Origin: Maribacter sp. PR1
Lineage (GTDB): Bacteria > Bacteroidota > Bacteroidia > Flavobacteriales > Flavobacteriaceae
NCBI RefSeq assembly: GCF_028464145.1
Contig: NZ_JAQPCG010000001.1
Location: forward strand, 62,001-126,000
DNA length: 64,000 nucleotides
Direction: 5' to 3'
Position 1 is the stretch's first letter, and every line of letters starts with the position of its first letter. Under the pieces are notes generated by a model. The model ran no database searches. It saw only the letters and a program-made list of their open reading frames with translations, and was not told the DNA's origin. The position numbers and the translations under genes are program-made. Shown here in pieces: positions 10,002 through 19,699 of this stretch.

Positions 10002-11062
10002 CCAATCTTTTCCTTTAATAAATTTACAAGTTCTTTAGCTCCGTATTCCAAAACGTCGTAAGCAGGTAATTTGGTCTCCAATGTTATTTGTTTACATGTT
10101 TCCGGAATTTCCTCCTTGGTCATCCCTTCGTGGTTAACGGTAATGGCAATTACCTCCTTTCCAGAAATAACTTCAATAGCGTTTATCTGTTCTTTTAATG
10201 AATGTAACCGATACCCGGGAAAGCCGTCATATTCCAGTCTTTTGGGTGCATGCTGAAGTATCACATAATCGGGTCTACCCGCAGCCAAAATTTCAAAACC
10301 TCCGGGATATGCAGGGTTCATTAAACTTCCTTGTCCTTCTATGACAATAACGTCCGGGTTTTCGTTCTTCCAGGCGCTTACCACGGCATGCTCTATCTCT
10401 CCAGAAACAAAGTCGTTAATACAACTGTCCATGACCATACTATATTTTGCTCCTTGCATCCAAGCAGTTTGCCCGGTCCCAATCATTTCAGCCCTTTTTC
10501 CAACTTTTCTTAGTGCATGGACAATTAGCCATGCCGTGGTTCTTTTGCCCAAAGCGGAGTCGGTTCCCAAAACAGCAAGTTTTAAACAATCGACCTTTTC
10601 AATATCCCCTGTAAAAAAATGCAACGTATCACGATCTGGGGTTTTCCTAATATCCCTTATTTGCAAACCTTTTTCATTTGCGATGTTGACTAACATTTCA
10701 TCATTGGTCAAAAAATCGTGAAGACCACTATCTATGTTCAATCCTAGTTCCAAAGCTTTCTTTATGCTACTTTTCGCCTCAACCGGTAATCGACCTCCAT
10801 CGGGGGCCAGACCAATCACCAAATATTCTGGACTTTGATTTAAGTTAGATATGGCCGCTTCTAAATCTTCAAAAATTGGAATGCCATTAGGTTTTCCATC
10901 TAGAACAAGACCTGCATCTTGGCCTGCATGTTTTGAATCCAAAACACCCAATATCTCGTATCTCTCCGTAAAACGGACAAGACCATGTGCTGTTTTACCG
11001 TTAGGGGTATTAAAGGCACCTTCGCAATATACCAATGCCCTACCATCTATAACTTTTTTCAT
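9998..11062 (-). CDS. DUF1611 family protein, DgcN-like
   Basis: 354 residues, the usual DUF1611 length. A Rossmann-like N-terminal half (ALVYCEGAFNTPNGKTAHGLVRF ... PEYLVIGLAPDGG) is followed by a P-loop-type domain with GTDSALGKRTTAWLIVHALRK near residue 165 and VIVIEGQGSLMNPAYPGG near residue 240. To my knowledge a member of this family, DgcN, acts as a D-glutamate N-acetyltransferase partnered with the racemase DgcA. Here the partner gene overlaps by four bases, supporting the same pairing. The PLP enzyme gene ends five bases upstream. The P-loop suggests nucleotide or CoA binding; the exact substrate in this organism is inference. Confidence 0.8.
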   Translation of the reverse strand: MKKVIDGRALVYCEGAFNTPNGKTAHGLVRFTERYEILGVLDSKHAGQDAGLVLDGKPNGIPIFEDLEAAISNLNQSPEYLVIGLAPDGGRLPVEAKSSIKKALELGLNIDSGLHDFLTNDEMLVNIANEKGLQIRDIRKTPDRDTLHFFTGDIEKVDCLKLAVLGTDSALGKRTTAWLIVHALRKVGKRAEMIGTGQTAWMQGAKYSMVMDSCINDFVSGEIEHAVVSAWKNENPDVIVIEGQGSLMNPAYPGGFEILAAGRPDYVILQHAPKRLEYDGFPGYRLHSLKEQINAIEVISGKEVIAITVNHEGMTKEEIPETCKQITLETKLPAYDVLEYGAKELVNLLKEKIG

Positions 11063-11067
11063 TTTAA

Positions 11068-12135
11068 TTAATGTTTTGCGGTTAGCACGGCCACAAATCG
11101 GTCCGGCTCAAAATTTAATTTTTCATCCAGTTGCAATAAGGCGATTAAACCGGCCGTAGCAGCGGGTAGAATTCTAAAACCTTCCTTTTTATGTAATAAA
11201 GTGGTCATATCACGCAACTTTTTGTCACTTATATTGAAAGCTTCACCTTCCGATTCCTTTAGTGCGTACAGTGCCTCTTCCCCATCAAAACTATGCCAAT
11301 TGACCAATGGTTCATTGAATTTGGTCTCCTTAATATTCTCTGGTTTCAAGTCCTTACAATAATCCAACCCCAATAAAAATGATTGTACTATTGGGTTTTT
11401 ATGAGAAGAGGATGCCGCAATCATTTTGGGTATTCTAGAGGTTTTACCCCTTTTATATAAGTTTACAAATCCTCTATAAATTCCAGCGAAAAGCGTCCCA
11501 TTAGAAACTGGGACCGCACAATATTTCGGGGCATCTCCCAAGTCTTCGAAAATTTCCAAGGCAATTTGTGAATAGGCAGAAATCTGTAATGATGTGTTAG
11601 TACCACCAGGGTTGGCATCGTACCAACCATGTTCTTCCGCCAATTTGGAACTTTGGGTAACTACATGTTCATAACTTCCTGGCAATCTTATTATTTCCGC
11701 ATTTAATTGTTCCATTTCTAAAATACGCTCCGTATGATAAGATTCCGGTATATAAATCCTACATTTAATTCCTGCCAACTCAGCCGCCAAAGCCATGGCA
11801 ACACCATAATTGCCACAGGTAGCAAGAGAAACAACATCATATTCCCTTCTTAATGCATCATAGAGTTGCGCAAAGGCAATTCTATCTTTTTGCGTACCTG
11901 TAGGATTATCCCCTTCGTATTTAATAAACAATTGTCTAAGGTCAAATTCCCTTTCCAATGCTTTGGCTCTACTCAACCCGGTATCACCGACTTCTAAACT
12001 AATGATATCCTCGTAGGACTCCAAGCGATCCAATAATGAATTAGATCTATCACGAACAAAGGAACTCAATTTTCGTGTCTCTGAAGAAACCTTGTTTTCC
12101 GAAGTTTTTACACCATCCTTAAGATTCATACCCAC
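11068..12135 (-). CDS. Threonine-synthase-like PLP enzyme (fold type II)
   Basis: 355 residues with the fold-type-II PLP signature. Lys83 in GDNPTGTQKDRIAF is the likely Schiff-base lysine, a variant of the NPTGSFKDR motif of threonine synthase. ATCGNYGVAMALAAELAG is the substrate/phosphate-binding Asn-loop region, and AVPVSNGTLFAGIYRG binds the cofactor phosphate. The protein is shorter than a standard threonine synthase and lacks its long N-terminal domain, so it may be a lyase or beta-replacing enzyme. It is the first gene of a three-gene operon with DUF1611 (five bases downstream) and the epimerase. Translation may begin at ATG 12135 or 12129. Confidence 0.8.
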   Translation of the reverse strand: MGMNLKDGVKTSENKVSSETRKLSSFVRDRSNSLLDRLESYEDIISLEVGDTGLSRAKALEREFDLRQLFIKYEGDNPTGTQKDRIAFAQLYDALRREYDVVSLATCGNYGVAMALAAELAGIKCRIYIPESYHTERILEMEQLNAEIIRLPGSYEHVVTQSSKLAEEHGWYDANPGGTNTSLQISAYSQIALEIFEDLGDAPKYCAVPVSNGTLFAGIYRGFVNLYKRGKTSRIPKMIAASSSHKNPIVQSFLLGLDYCKDLKPENIKETKFNEPLVNWHSFDGEEALYALKESEGEAFNISDKKLRDMTTLLHKKEGFRILPAATAGLIALLQLDEKLNFEPDRFVAVLTAKH

Positions 12136-12252
12136 CTTGAATTAATTCATTGAATATAAGCTTATTTCAAAGATTTTCTTAACCGAAATAATGAATTTTG
12201 AAAAGGCCTGCATAGGTAATTCATTTCGGAAACATTGAACCGTATTTTAACT

Positions 12253-12272
12253 AAAAAAATGAAAATTCATTT
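12253..12272 (-). terminator. Possible weak terminator after the GH63-type gene
   Basis: On the minus strand an AAATGAA/TTCATTT hairpin is followed by a run of seven T. It lies in the 176-bp gap between the glucosidase stop and the PLP enzyme start, where a terminator is expected. The stem is AT-only apart from one G-C pair, so the call is weak. Confidence 0.35.
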
Positions 12273-12311
12273 AGCTTAGAGATAAATATCAAGACAAGAA
12301 GAAGATAAAAC

Positions 12312-14933
12312 CTAATCCATTTCCATAATTAAATTAGCGATCAGTGCGGTCCAACCGGTTTGGTGCGATGCTCCCAAACCTTTTCCATGATCCCCATCGA
12401 AAAATTCATAAAATAGATGTTGGTCCTTAAAATGGGCATCTTGGCTGTAAAACTTGCTTTCATCTTCTGAGTGGTATTGGAATTTACCATCTTCATTGCG
12501 CTCGAAGAGTTTTAATAAGCGTTTACTCAACTCATTGGCGATTTGTTTTAAATTGAGCTTTTTACCCGAACCAAATGGAAATTCATATTGATATTCATCA
12601 CCGTAGAACAAATAATATTTACGAAGGGACTGAATAATCATGTAGTTCAAAGGCAACCAAATGGGCCCTCTCCAATTGGAATTGCCCCCGAACATATTGG
12701 AACGACTTTCTCCAGATTCATATTGGATTTGATGATGCCCATGGTGTTTAAAAACAAATGGATGTTCCTCATGATACTTAGATAATGAACGAATACCGTA
12801 TTCTGAAAGAAACTCGTCCTCATCTAACATGCGTCTTAACAAACGCTCAAGCCTAAAGCCTCGCATAATGGAGAATAGATAGTTACCGTCCTCATTGGTT
12901 TCCTCAATATTGGAAATAAGTGATGCCAAATCCGGTCTTGTCCTTACAATATCTGCCGCTCTTCTCCTAAATTCCTTTAATTCCTCGAAAAGGTCCTTAT
13001 GGATTACCTCTACAGCAAACAATGGAATAATCCCTACTAAAGACCTTACCTTTAATCGATTGGTCATACCACTATCCATCTCTACTACATCGTAGTAGAA
13101 ATTGTCCTCATCGTCCCATAAGGAAATATCCTTTTTCCCAATATGATGCATAGCCCAGGCAATGTTTAAAAAGTGCCTGAAAAATTTTGCAACCAAATCT
13201 TCATAGGATTTATTTTCCTTAGATAGCTCTAAGCTCATACGCAGCATATTCAATGTAAACATAGCCATCCAGCTAGTCGCATCTGCTTGCTGCATTCTGG
13301 TAATTCCTGGAGGCATGTGATTACGGTCAAAGACACCAATATTATCCAAACCTAGGAATCCACCTTCAAATAGATTGATTCCGTTTTTATCTTTTTGATT
13401 GACCCACCACGTAAAATTTATTAACAACTTTTGGAAAGCCTTCTCCAAAAATTCAGTATCCCCTAGGCCCTTATGCTTTTTGTCCTTTTCATAAACATTC
13501 CAAACAGCCCATGAATGAACTGGAGGATTAACATCACTAAAATTCCACTCATACGCAGGAATTTGACCATTGGGGTGCATATAGCTTTCCTTCAACATCA
13601 ACAATAATTGTTCTTTGGCAAAATAAGGGTCCACTTCCACAAATGAGGCCATATGAAAAGCAAGGTCCCAGGCGGCATACCAAGGATACTCCCACTTATC
13701 CGGCATAGAAATCACATGCCGATTGGTTAAATGTTGCCAATTGAAATTCCGTGCATCCTCCCTATATGGTCTAGGCTCACCTGTACCTCCAAAAAGCCAT
13801 TTATAAACATCGTAATAATAGAATTGCTTGGTCCAAAGTAAACCTGAAAAAGCCTTTTCCGCAATGTCTTTATGGGCTTTTGGGAGGTTTTTTTTAGAAA
13901 GAATATCGTTGTAAAATTCTTCACATTCCCTAGTACGATTATTGAAAATTGAATCAAACTCTGACCAAGGGTTTTTTAATTTTTTTTTGCTCAATCGAAC
14001 TTTAATGGATTTTTCTTCGCCTGGTTTTAGGGTAAGCTTGTGCCAAATGGCAAACTTAGAACCATTTTTTTCAGGATTCACCGTATCCAACCCATTGACT
14101 ACATGATCGTTTATACCATCCTTAACATAGGATACCTCATTATCCACATTATAGATGCGTTTGTTATTGGTCTCATTTTCACAAAACAGTTGCTTGCCTT
14201 TTTGATGATAAAGGTAATAACGCCCATTCCTAATGCTTCTGGATTGTACACAATCGTCCGAAATAGCCTTCATATTTGGTCTCTCAAAACGTGCGTTGTG
14301 CTTCCAGAAATTCCGAAACCATAAATGGGGAAGTACATGTATCGTTGCCTTTTTAGAAGCTCTATTTACAACACTGATTTTCATTAATATATCCCCGACA
14401 TCCGCTTTGGCATATTCAATAAAACAATCAAAATATGTATTGTTCCTAAAAGCCTTGGTGTCTAAAATTTCATACTCGGGCTCTTCCCGACTTCGGGATT
14501 TATTTTTCTTTGCTAGGTCGGAATACGGAAACTTTTTCTGTGGATATTTATAAAGATATTTTGCATAGGAATGTGTAGGTGTGGAAACCTGATGAAAATA
14601 CAATTCTTTTACATCCTCACCATGATTACCTTCGTTATTTGTTAACCCAAATAATCGCTCCTTCAAAATGGTATCCTTGCCGTTCCAAAAAGCTGGAGCC
14701 AAGCATAAAATTTCCCGTGAATCACAAAATCCCCCTATACCTTCCTCACCCCACCTGTAAGCATTACTACGTGCTTTATCATGATTCACAAAGTTCCATG
14801 CCTGTCCATCAACACTATAATCTTCCCTAACCGTTCCCCACTGACGTTCTGCGAGATAAGGTCCCCATCGCTTCCAATTCTTATAATTATCCTCCACAGC
14901 CAAACGCTGTTCTTCTGCATTTTTATGCGACAT
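12312..14933 (-). CDS. GH63-type glucosidase (MGH1/YgjK-like)
   Basis: 873 residues, no signal peptide, so cytoplasmic. The N-terminus (EDNYKNWKRWGPYLAERQWGTVREDYS) and the (alpha/alpha)6 region DKWEYPWYAAWDLAFH, PAYEWNFSDVNPPVHSWA, FGGNSNWRGPIWLPLNYMII and the terminal ASHQTGWTALIANLI match the bacterial GH63-like glucosidase group (mannosyl-oligosaccharide glucosidase / mannosylglycerate hydrolase relatives). The likely catalytic acid is the Asp in AAWDLAFH; the general base should lie in the C-terminal third but I do not assign it. Family members release glucose from glucosides or glucosylglycerate. Polyphosphate glucokinase lies about 1 kb away and could phosphorylate the product (inference). 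Confidence 0.8.
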   Translation of the reverse strand: MSHKNAEEQRLAVEDNYKNWKRWGPYLAERQWGTVREDYSVDGQAWNFVNHDKARSNAYRWGEEGIGGFCDSREILCLAPAFWNGKDTILKERLFGLTNNEGNHGEDVKELYFHQVSTPTHSYAKYLYKYPQKKFPYSDLAKKNKSRSREEPEYEILDTKAFRNNTYFDCFIEYAKADVGDILMKISVVNRASKKATIHVLPHLWFRNFWKHNARFERPNMKAISDDCVQSRSIRNGRYYLYHQKGKQLFCENETNNKRIYNVDNEVSYVKDGINDHVVNGLDTVNPEKNGSKFAIWHKLTLKPGEEKSIKVRLSKKKLKNPWSEFDSIFNNRTRECEEFYNDILSKKNLPKAHKDIAEKAFSGLLWTKQFYYYDVYKWLFGGTGEPRPYREDARNFNWQHLTNRHVISMPDKWEYPWYAAWDLAFHMASFVEVDPYFAKEQLLLMLKESYMHPNGQIPAYEWNFSDVNPPVHSWAVWNVYEKDKKHKGLGDTEFLEKAFQKLLINFTWWVNQKDKNGINLFEGGFLGLDNIGVFDRNHMPPGITRMQQADATSWMAMFTLNMLRMSLELSKENKSYEDLVAKFFRHFLNIAWAMHHIGKKDISLWDDEDNFYYDVVEMDSGMTNRLKVRSLVGIIPLFAVEVIHKDLFEELKEFRRRAADIVRTRPDLASLISNIEETNEDGNYLFSIMRGFRLERLLRRMLDEDEFLSEYGIRSLSKYHEEHPFVFKHHGHHQIQYESGESRSNMFGGNSNWRGPIWLPLNYMIIQSLRKYYLFYGDEYQYEFPFGSGKKLNLKQIANELSKRLLKLFERNEDGKFQYHSEDESKFYSQDAHFKDQHLFYEFFDGDHGKGLGASHQTGWTALIANLIMEMD

Positions 14934-15496
14934 AAAACCGTATCCTTAATTTACTCAATTTCAAAATTTACTCTTCTTTATATCTCTATAAAACTGGGCT
15001 TAGTTCCTCATTTCAAATCAAAATAAATTTAAAAATAAGATATATTTATTCAATTAAGGGAGCACAGGAATACTATTACAGTTTTACAACTGCAGTCCCT
15101 TTTCTTTTATTCTCTTCGTTAAATTAAGGAGCATTTTTTAACAAACTAATACTTCAGCACTTATTTAAATCAATCTTGATAAAGCTTAAAAATTAAGAGA
15201 AACTTAATTTCATTTCAAAGCAGGTCAAAAAATTTAATAACTAACCTGTTATCATTTATTTCAATAGTTGAATTTACTTTTAAAAGTTGTTTTTTAGCAT
15301 TGAGGAAAGAGGACATCACTCATTGTTATACATTACTGAAAAACAACTATTTAAAACAGAATAGAAGAAAGAAAAATTACTATAAAAAAAAGCAATTTAT
15401 ACAAGAAAATTAATTTAATTTGTGGTGCTTTTCCAGCTTGATTCAACGAAAAGGAAATCGCGAAAAAATAATGAAAAATAAACTAAAATATTAAAA
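14934..15496. other. 563-bp AT-rich intergenic region between divergent genes
   Basis: I see no convincing gene or structured RNA here. The region is very A/T-rich, has stops in all frames, and must hold the promoters of the minus-strand glucosidase and the plus-strand small secreted protein. A TAATTTG-like -7 sequence ends near 15422, about 75 bases before the plus-strand gene, but lacks one base of the TANNTTTG consensus. Confidence 0.5.
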
Positions 15497-15793
15497 ATGA
15501 AAGCAATCTTAATTAGTCTTATTATGATATTCTCCAGTGGAACTAGTGTTTTAACACAGGAAACAATAAAGGTAACTGGAACCTATGATAGGTATGAAGA
15601 CGGTATTTACTATTTCACCAGTGAAGATGGAGAATCCTATGAATTCCATGATATTACCGAAGAAGCCTCCGAAGCTAATGATTTAATGGATGAAGCACTA
15701 ATCGGAAAATTATTCAGTATCACCTTTACTTCGGAAATGGGAGAGGAAGATGAAATGGAATATAATACCATTGTAAGCTTAAAAATGCTGTAA
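15497..15793 (+). CDS. Small acidic secreted protein, unknown
   Basis: 98 residues with an N-terminal signal peptide (MKAILISLIMIFSSGTSVLTQ) and an acidic mature part: IKVTGTYDRYEDGIYYFTSEDGESYEFHDI, then a charged helix (EEASEANDLMDEALIGK) and a final strand FSITFT...EYNTIVSLKML. This looks like a small beta-barrel or OB-like periplasmic fold, but I recognise no family. It is a single-gene unit: a long promoter region lies upstream and a strong terminator 20 bases after the stop. Confidence 0.75.
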   Translation: MKAILISLIMIFSSGTSVLTQETIKVTGTYDRYEDGIYYFTSEDGESYEFHDITEEASEANDLMDEALIGKLFSITFTSEMGEEDEMEYNTIVSLKML

Positions 15794-15814
15794 TAAAAAT
15801 TATATTTCTCCATG

Positions 15815-15834
15815 AAAAGGACTTAGGTCCTTTT
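15815..15834 (+). terminator. Rho-independent terminator
   Basis: Stem AAAAGGAC / GTCCTTTT with a TTAG loop, running into a T tract (seven T, then ATTTT). It lies 21 bases downstream of the small secreted protein gene. Confidence 0.85.
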
Positions 15835-15940
15835 TTTATTTTCTACCCTTTCTAGGTGTAGCTTACATGCGATAGCCAAACACAAAATTTATGGAAAGAA
15901 ATCTTTTTTGTTTCTTTGTTATCTCTTTTAAAATTTCAAA

Positions 15941-16690
15941 ATGACTTTACTTGGTATTGATGTTGGTGGCTCTGGTATAAAAGGTGCATTGGTAGACTCG
16001 GAAACGGGTGAAATGTTATCGGATAGATTTCGCATTCCCACACCAAAACCCAGAACACCGGATGCCATGTCGGATGTAATTGCTGAAATAATAAAGCATT
16101 TCGACTACAAAGGCAAAGTAGGTTGCGGCTTCCCTACCATTATAAAAAAAGGGGTTTGCAAGTCACCAGGTAATTTGGACCCAAGTTGGCTGGGTGTCAA
16201 TGTAGAGGAACTTTTGGAGAAAAAAACAGGTTTGGACTTTACGGTAATAAACGACGCCGATGCAGCGGGATATGCTACCATGAATTATGGAGTGGGTAAA
16301 GGAAAAAAAGGATTTGTTGTTATGATTACGATAGGAACAGGATTGGGCAGCGGAGCTTTTCTTGACGGCAAACTGATTCCTAATTTTGAATTAGGGCAAA
16401 TACCCTATAAAAAATATAAGAAAATTGAGCTCTGGGCCGCAGGAAGTGCCAAAGACAGAGAAGGACTTTCCTATAAAAAATGGGGAAAGCGATTTAATAC
16501 TTTCTTGGAATACGTAGAGCTTATCATTTCCCCGGATTTAATTATACTTGGAGGCGGTGCTTCCAAGGACTTCGATGAATTCAAGAAAAAAATAAAAATA
16601 GAGACTCCTGTTATACCTGCGGAATTACGAAATCAGGCCGGTATTATTGGAGCTGCAGCTGCAAGTTTGCATAAAGCACCAAAGGTTTAG
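15941..16690 (+). CDS. ppgK: Polyphosphate glucokinase (ROK family)
   Basis: 249 residues, the usual PpgK length. The N-terminal phosphate loop is [16 protein letters not shown]. The sequence then shows the [23 protein letters not shown] substrate region, [10 protein letters not shown] with the catalytic Asp, and [26 protein letters not shown], all typical of polyphosphate/ATP-dependent glucokinases. A C-terminal [11 protein letters not shown] phosphate-binding motif is also present. The enzyme makes glucose-6-phosphate in the cytoplasm from free glucose. The nearby GH63-type glucosidase is a plausible glucose source. It has its own leader of about 100 bases and converges on the SDR gene. Confidence 0.9.
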   Translation: MTLLGIDVGGSGIKGALVDSETGEMLSDRFRIPTPKPRTPDAMSDVIAEIIKHFDYKGKVGCGFPTIIKKGVCKSPGNLDPSWLGVNVEELLEKKTGLDFTVINDADAAGYATMNYGVGKGKKGFVVMITIGTGLGSGAFLDGKLIPNFELGQIPYKKYKKIELWAAGSAKDREGLSYKKWGKRFNTFLEYVELIISPDLIILGGGASKDFDEFKKKIKIETPVIPAELRNQAGIIGAAAASLHKAPKV

Positions 16691-16728
16691 GTTCTTTTTT
16701 TTAATTTTATAAATAAGTGTGCCGTTTC

Positions 16729-17517
16729 CTACATGGCCTTATGCCCTGCACTTGATTCCTTAAACTGCTCGTAAATTTGAGTAACTTTATTGTCATATTT
16801 GCTAGGTTCCATAAAGTTCAGCTTGCTATCTTTTTCCCTTTCTTCACCTCCAAAAACCACATGAAGCTCTTTGTTCATCAAGCCTTCAAGGGAACGTTTG
16901 GCAACTAACTCTGGCGAATCCATTTCCATACCTTCAAACTTTTGCATCATATCCGTATCCGTAGCAGTGGGATAAGAACAAGTGACCGAAACGTTAAAAG
17001 GTGCCAGCTCCCTTCTCATGGAATCTGAAAACTGACGAATTGCGGCTTTGGTACTTCCATACACCGCATAGAAGGGCATTCCTATTAATCCAAGTCCCGA
17101 AGAAATATTTAGAATCGAACCTTCTTCCGAAGACTTTAATAATGGAATACAGTACTTGGTCAATAATAATATTGCCGTATAATTAACGGCTACTTGATCA
17201 TAAATCTCTTCATCGGGCAATTCCTCCATAGGACCGGCGGAAACTATACCGGCATTATTGATCAACACATCTAAATATCCCCATTTATCCTCTATCCGCG
17301 CTGCGGCCTCCCTAAGAACGTCGATATTTCCCACATCGCCCGAGATACGAAGAAACTTAACTTCAGGGTAAGACTCCGACAGTTCTTTTAAACTTTTTTT
17401 ATCCCTCGCAATAATGGCCAAGTGAGTAACCCCCTCATTAATTAATTCTTTTACCATGCATTTACCAATTCCCCTTGTACCCCCAGTAATGAGCACTCTT
17501 TTTCCTTTCAATTGCAT
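16729..17517 (-). CDS. SDR-family oxidoreductase
   Basis: 262 residues, classical short-chain dehydrogenase. The cofactor motif TGGTRGIG lies at residues 11-18, NNAG near residue 88, a catalytic Ser in ILNISSGLG, and the YxxxK pair in YGSTK near residue 151. The family reduces or oxidises small carbonyls or alcohols with NAD(P). The arrangement FNVSVTCSYPTATDTDMMQKFEGME follows a common cytoplasmic SDR subgroup. The substrate cannot be read from the sequence. The gene converges with ppgK, 38 bases apart. Confidence 0.85.
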   Translation of the reverse strand: MQLKGKRVLITGGTRGIGKCMVKELINEGVTHLAIIARDKKSLKELSESYPEVKFLRISGDVGNIDVLREAAARIEDKWGYLDVLINNAGIVSAGPMEELPDEEIYDQVAVNYTAILLLTKYCIPLLKSSEEGSILNISSGLGLIGMPFYAVYGSTKAAIRQFSDSMRRELAPFNVSVTCSYPTATDTDMMQKFEGMEMDSPELVAKRSLEGLMNKELHVVFGGEEREKDSKLNFMEPSKYDNKVTQIYEQFKESSAGHKAM

Positions 17518-17774
17518 TTTAGTCCTTGTTAAGTTGTTTGTTAGTTTACGTACTTAAGAAACTTTAAATTAGAAAAAAAAATAAGGAAGGATTAAACAAA
17601 ACAAGTAAAGAAAAAATTATTACGAAACTGATATTAATAGTCGTGTTTATATCCGTAAATAAGAAAAAACCTATAAAAAAATTAACATTTCAGAAATTGA
17701 CTTTTTACTGAGATGATCAGATTAGTCCAAATTTTAATAAAAGTATTATTATTGAAAATGAACTGACATATAAT

Positions 17775-17805
17775 AAAAAAGCCCCGAATAATTCGAGGCT
17801 TTTTG
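17775..17805 (-). terminator. Terminator of typA
   Basis: On the minus strand the stem AAAAAGCCTCGAAT / ATTCGGGGCTTTTT has one G-T wobble and a T-rich tail. It lies directly after the typA stop codon. Confidence 0.85.
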
Positions 17806-19605
17806 TTAAGCTATTTTGTTACGTTTCCGATCATTTTCGGTAAGGTATATTTTACGCAAGCGTAAATGTTTGGGTGTTACCTCAACATATTCGTCCTTTT
17901 GGATATATTCCAAGGCCTCTTCCAAGGAAAATTTAATAGCCGGAACTATTTTCGCCTTATCATCCGCACCAGATGAACGAACATTCGAAAGTTTTTTAGT
18001 CTTGGTAATGTTTACCGTCATATCGTCTCCCCTAGAGTTTTCACCAATAACCTGGCCTTCATAAATATCCTCTCCTGGATCTACGAAGAACTTACCTCTA
18101 TCCTGTAATTTATCTATGGAATAGGGAATAGCTTTACCCATTTCCATGGAAACTAAGGAACCGTTCTGACGTTGGGGTATATCGCCTTTCATAGGTTGGT
18201 ACTCCAAAAATCGGTGTGCCATGATGGCCTCACCAGCTGTTGCAGTCAAAAGTTGATTTCTTAATCCTATAATTCCTCTGGAAGGAATTTGGAATTCGCA
18301 CACCATTCTATCGCCTCTAGCTTCCATACTGGTCATCTCCCCTTTACGTATAGATACCATTTCCACAGCTTTTCCGGATACCTCCTCTGGCAAATCGATG
18401 GTTAAAAACTCTATAGGTTCGCACTTTACACCATCGATCTCTTTGATAATAACCTGTGGCTGGCCAATCTGTAATTCATACCCTTCTCTCCTCATGGTCT
18501 CAATTAATACGGAAAGGTGTAATACGCCACGGCCAAAAACCAAGAATTTATCGGCACTATCGGTTTCATTGACACGTAAGGCCAAATTCTTTTCCAATTC
18601 ACGTTCTAAACGTTCTTTAATATGTCTAGAGGTTACAAACTTACCGTCCTTCCCAAAAAACGGACTATCGTTTATTGTAAATAACATACTCATGGTAGGT
18701 TCGTCAATGGCTATCGTCTTTAATCCTTCAGGATTTTCAAAATCCGCTACGGTGTCCCCGATTTCAAATCCTTCAACACCAACCAAGGCACAAATATCGC
18801 CAGCTTCTACTGAGTCCACTTTCTTACGGCCTAGGCCTTCGAATACAAAAAGCTCCTTGATTTTGGATTTTACTATACTGCCGTTTCTTTTGACCAATGA
18901 TATTGGCTGACCTTCCTTTAAAGTACCACGTTGCAGTCTTCCAATTGCAATTCTTCCTGTAAACGAGGAAAAATCCAAAGAAGTAATCAACATTTGTGTA
19001 TTTCCCTCCTTCGGTTCAAAAGTAGGTACATGTTCAATAACCATATCCAACAAAGGCTCAATATTCTCGGTTTGATTTTGCCAATCCTCACTCATCCAAT
19101 TGTTCTTTGCAGAACCATAGACCGTTGGAAAATCTAATTGCCATTCTTCGGCACCCAACTCGAACATTAAATCAAAGACCTTCTCATGAACTTCCTCTGG
19201 TGTGCAGTTTTCTTTATCCACCTTATTGATGACCACACATGGTTTTAATCCTAAATCAATGGCCTTTTGAAGTACAAACCGTGTTTGCGGCATAGGTCCT
19301 TCAAAAGCATCGACCAACAACAAAACCCCATCTGCCATGTTCAACACCCTTTCTACTTCCCCACCAAAATCGGCGTGACCGGGAGTATCTATGATATTGA
19401 TTTTGGTATCCTTATACACTACAGAAACATTTTTGGAGGTAATGGTAATACCACGTTCCCGTTCCAAATCGTTATTATCCAGAATAAGGTCGCCTGTATT
19501 CTCGTTTTCGCGAAAAAGGCTACAGTGATACATTATTTTATCCACCAAGGTAGTTTTACCGTGGTCAACGTGTGCAATTATTGCAATATTCTTTGTGTTG
19601 GACAT
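17806..19605 (-). CDS. typA: Ribosome-associated GTPase TypA/BipA
   Basis: 599 residues, the normal TypA length. The G domain shows G1 [10 protein letters not shown]2 RERGITI, G3 DTPGHADF and G4 NKVD, followed by elongation-factor domains II, III and V and the TypA-specific C-terminal part with [22 protein letters not shown] and [13 protein letters not shown]. TypA binds the 70S ribosome at the EF-G site and supports 50S assembly and growth under stress or cold. It is a single-gene unit with its own -7 box about 20 bases upstream and a strong terminator. Confidence 0.95.
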   Translation of the reverse strand: MSNTKNIAIIAHVDHGKTTLVDKIMYHCSLFRENENTGDLILDNNDLERERGITITSKNVSVVYKDTKINIIDTPGHADFGGEVERVLNMADGVLLLVDAFEGPMPQTRFVLQKAIDLGLKPCVVINKVDKENCTPEEVHEKVFDLMFELGAEEWQLDFPTVYGSAKNNWMSEDWQNQTENIEPLLDMVIEHVPTFEPKEGNTQMLITSLDFSSFTGRIAIGRLQRGTLKEGQPISLVKRNGSIVKSKIKELFVFEGLGRKKVDSVEAGDICALVGVEGFEIGDTVADFENPEGLKTIAIDEPTMSMLFTINDSPFFGKDGKFVTSRHIKERLERELEKNLALRVNETDSADKFLVFGRGVLHLSVLIETMRREGYELQIGQPQVIIKEIDGVKCEPIEFLTIDLPEEVSGKAVEMVSIRKGEMTSMEARGDRMVCEFQIPSRGIIGLRNQLLTATAGEAIMAHRFLEYQPMKGDIPQRQNGSLVSMEMGKAIPYSIDKLQDRGKFFVDPGEDIYEGQVIGENSRGDDMTVNITKTKKLSNVRSSGADDKAKIVPAIKFSLEEALEYIQKDEYVEVTPKHLRLRKIYLTENDRKRNKIA

Positions 19606-19624
19606 GAGGTCTATTTTAAGCGCG

Positions 19625-19632
19625 CAAAGATA
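19625..19632 (-). promoter_or_regulatory. Bacteroidota -7 box for typA
   Basis: The minus strand reads TATCTTTG, an exact TANNTTTG match, ending 20 bases before the typA ATG. I see no clear -33 TTG element at the expected distance. Confidence 0.55.
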
Positions 19633-19699
19633 GTTTTATTTTCTTTAGCTACACTTAAACATATGTTATTTTTATCTTATTGATTTTGAGTGGTTTATT

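Noticed and set aside
18398..18910. 170-codon plus-strand frame within typA
   Set aside because: It is fully antisense to the well-conserved TypA gene; Ser/Asn/Leu-rich composition is typical of a mirror frame.
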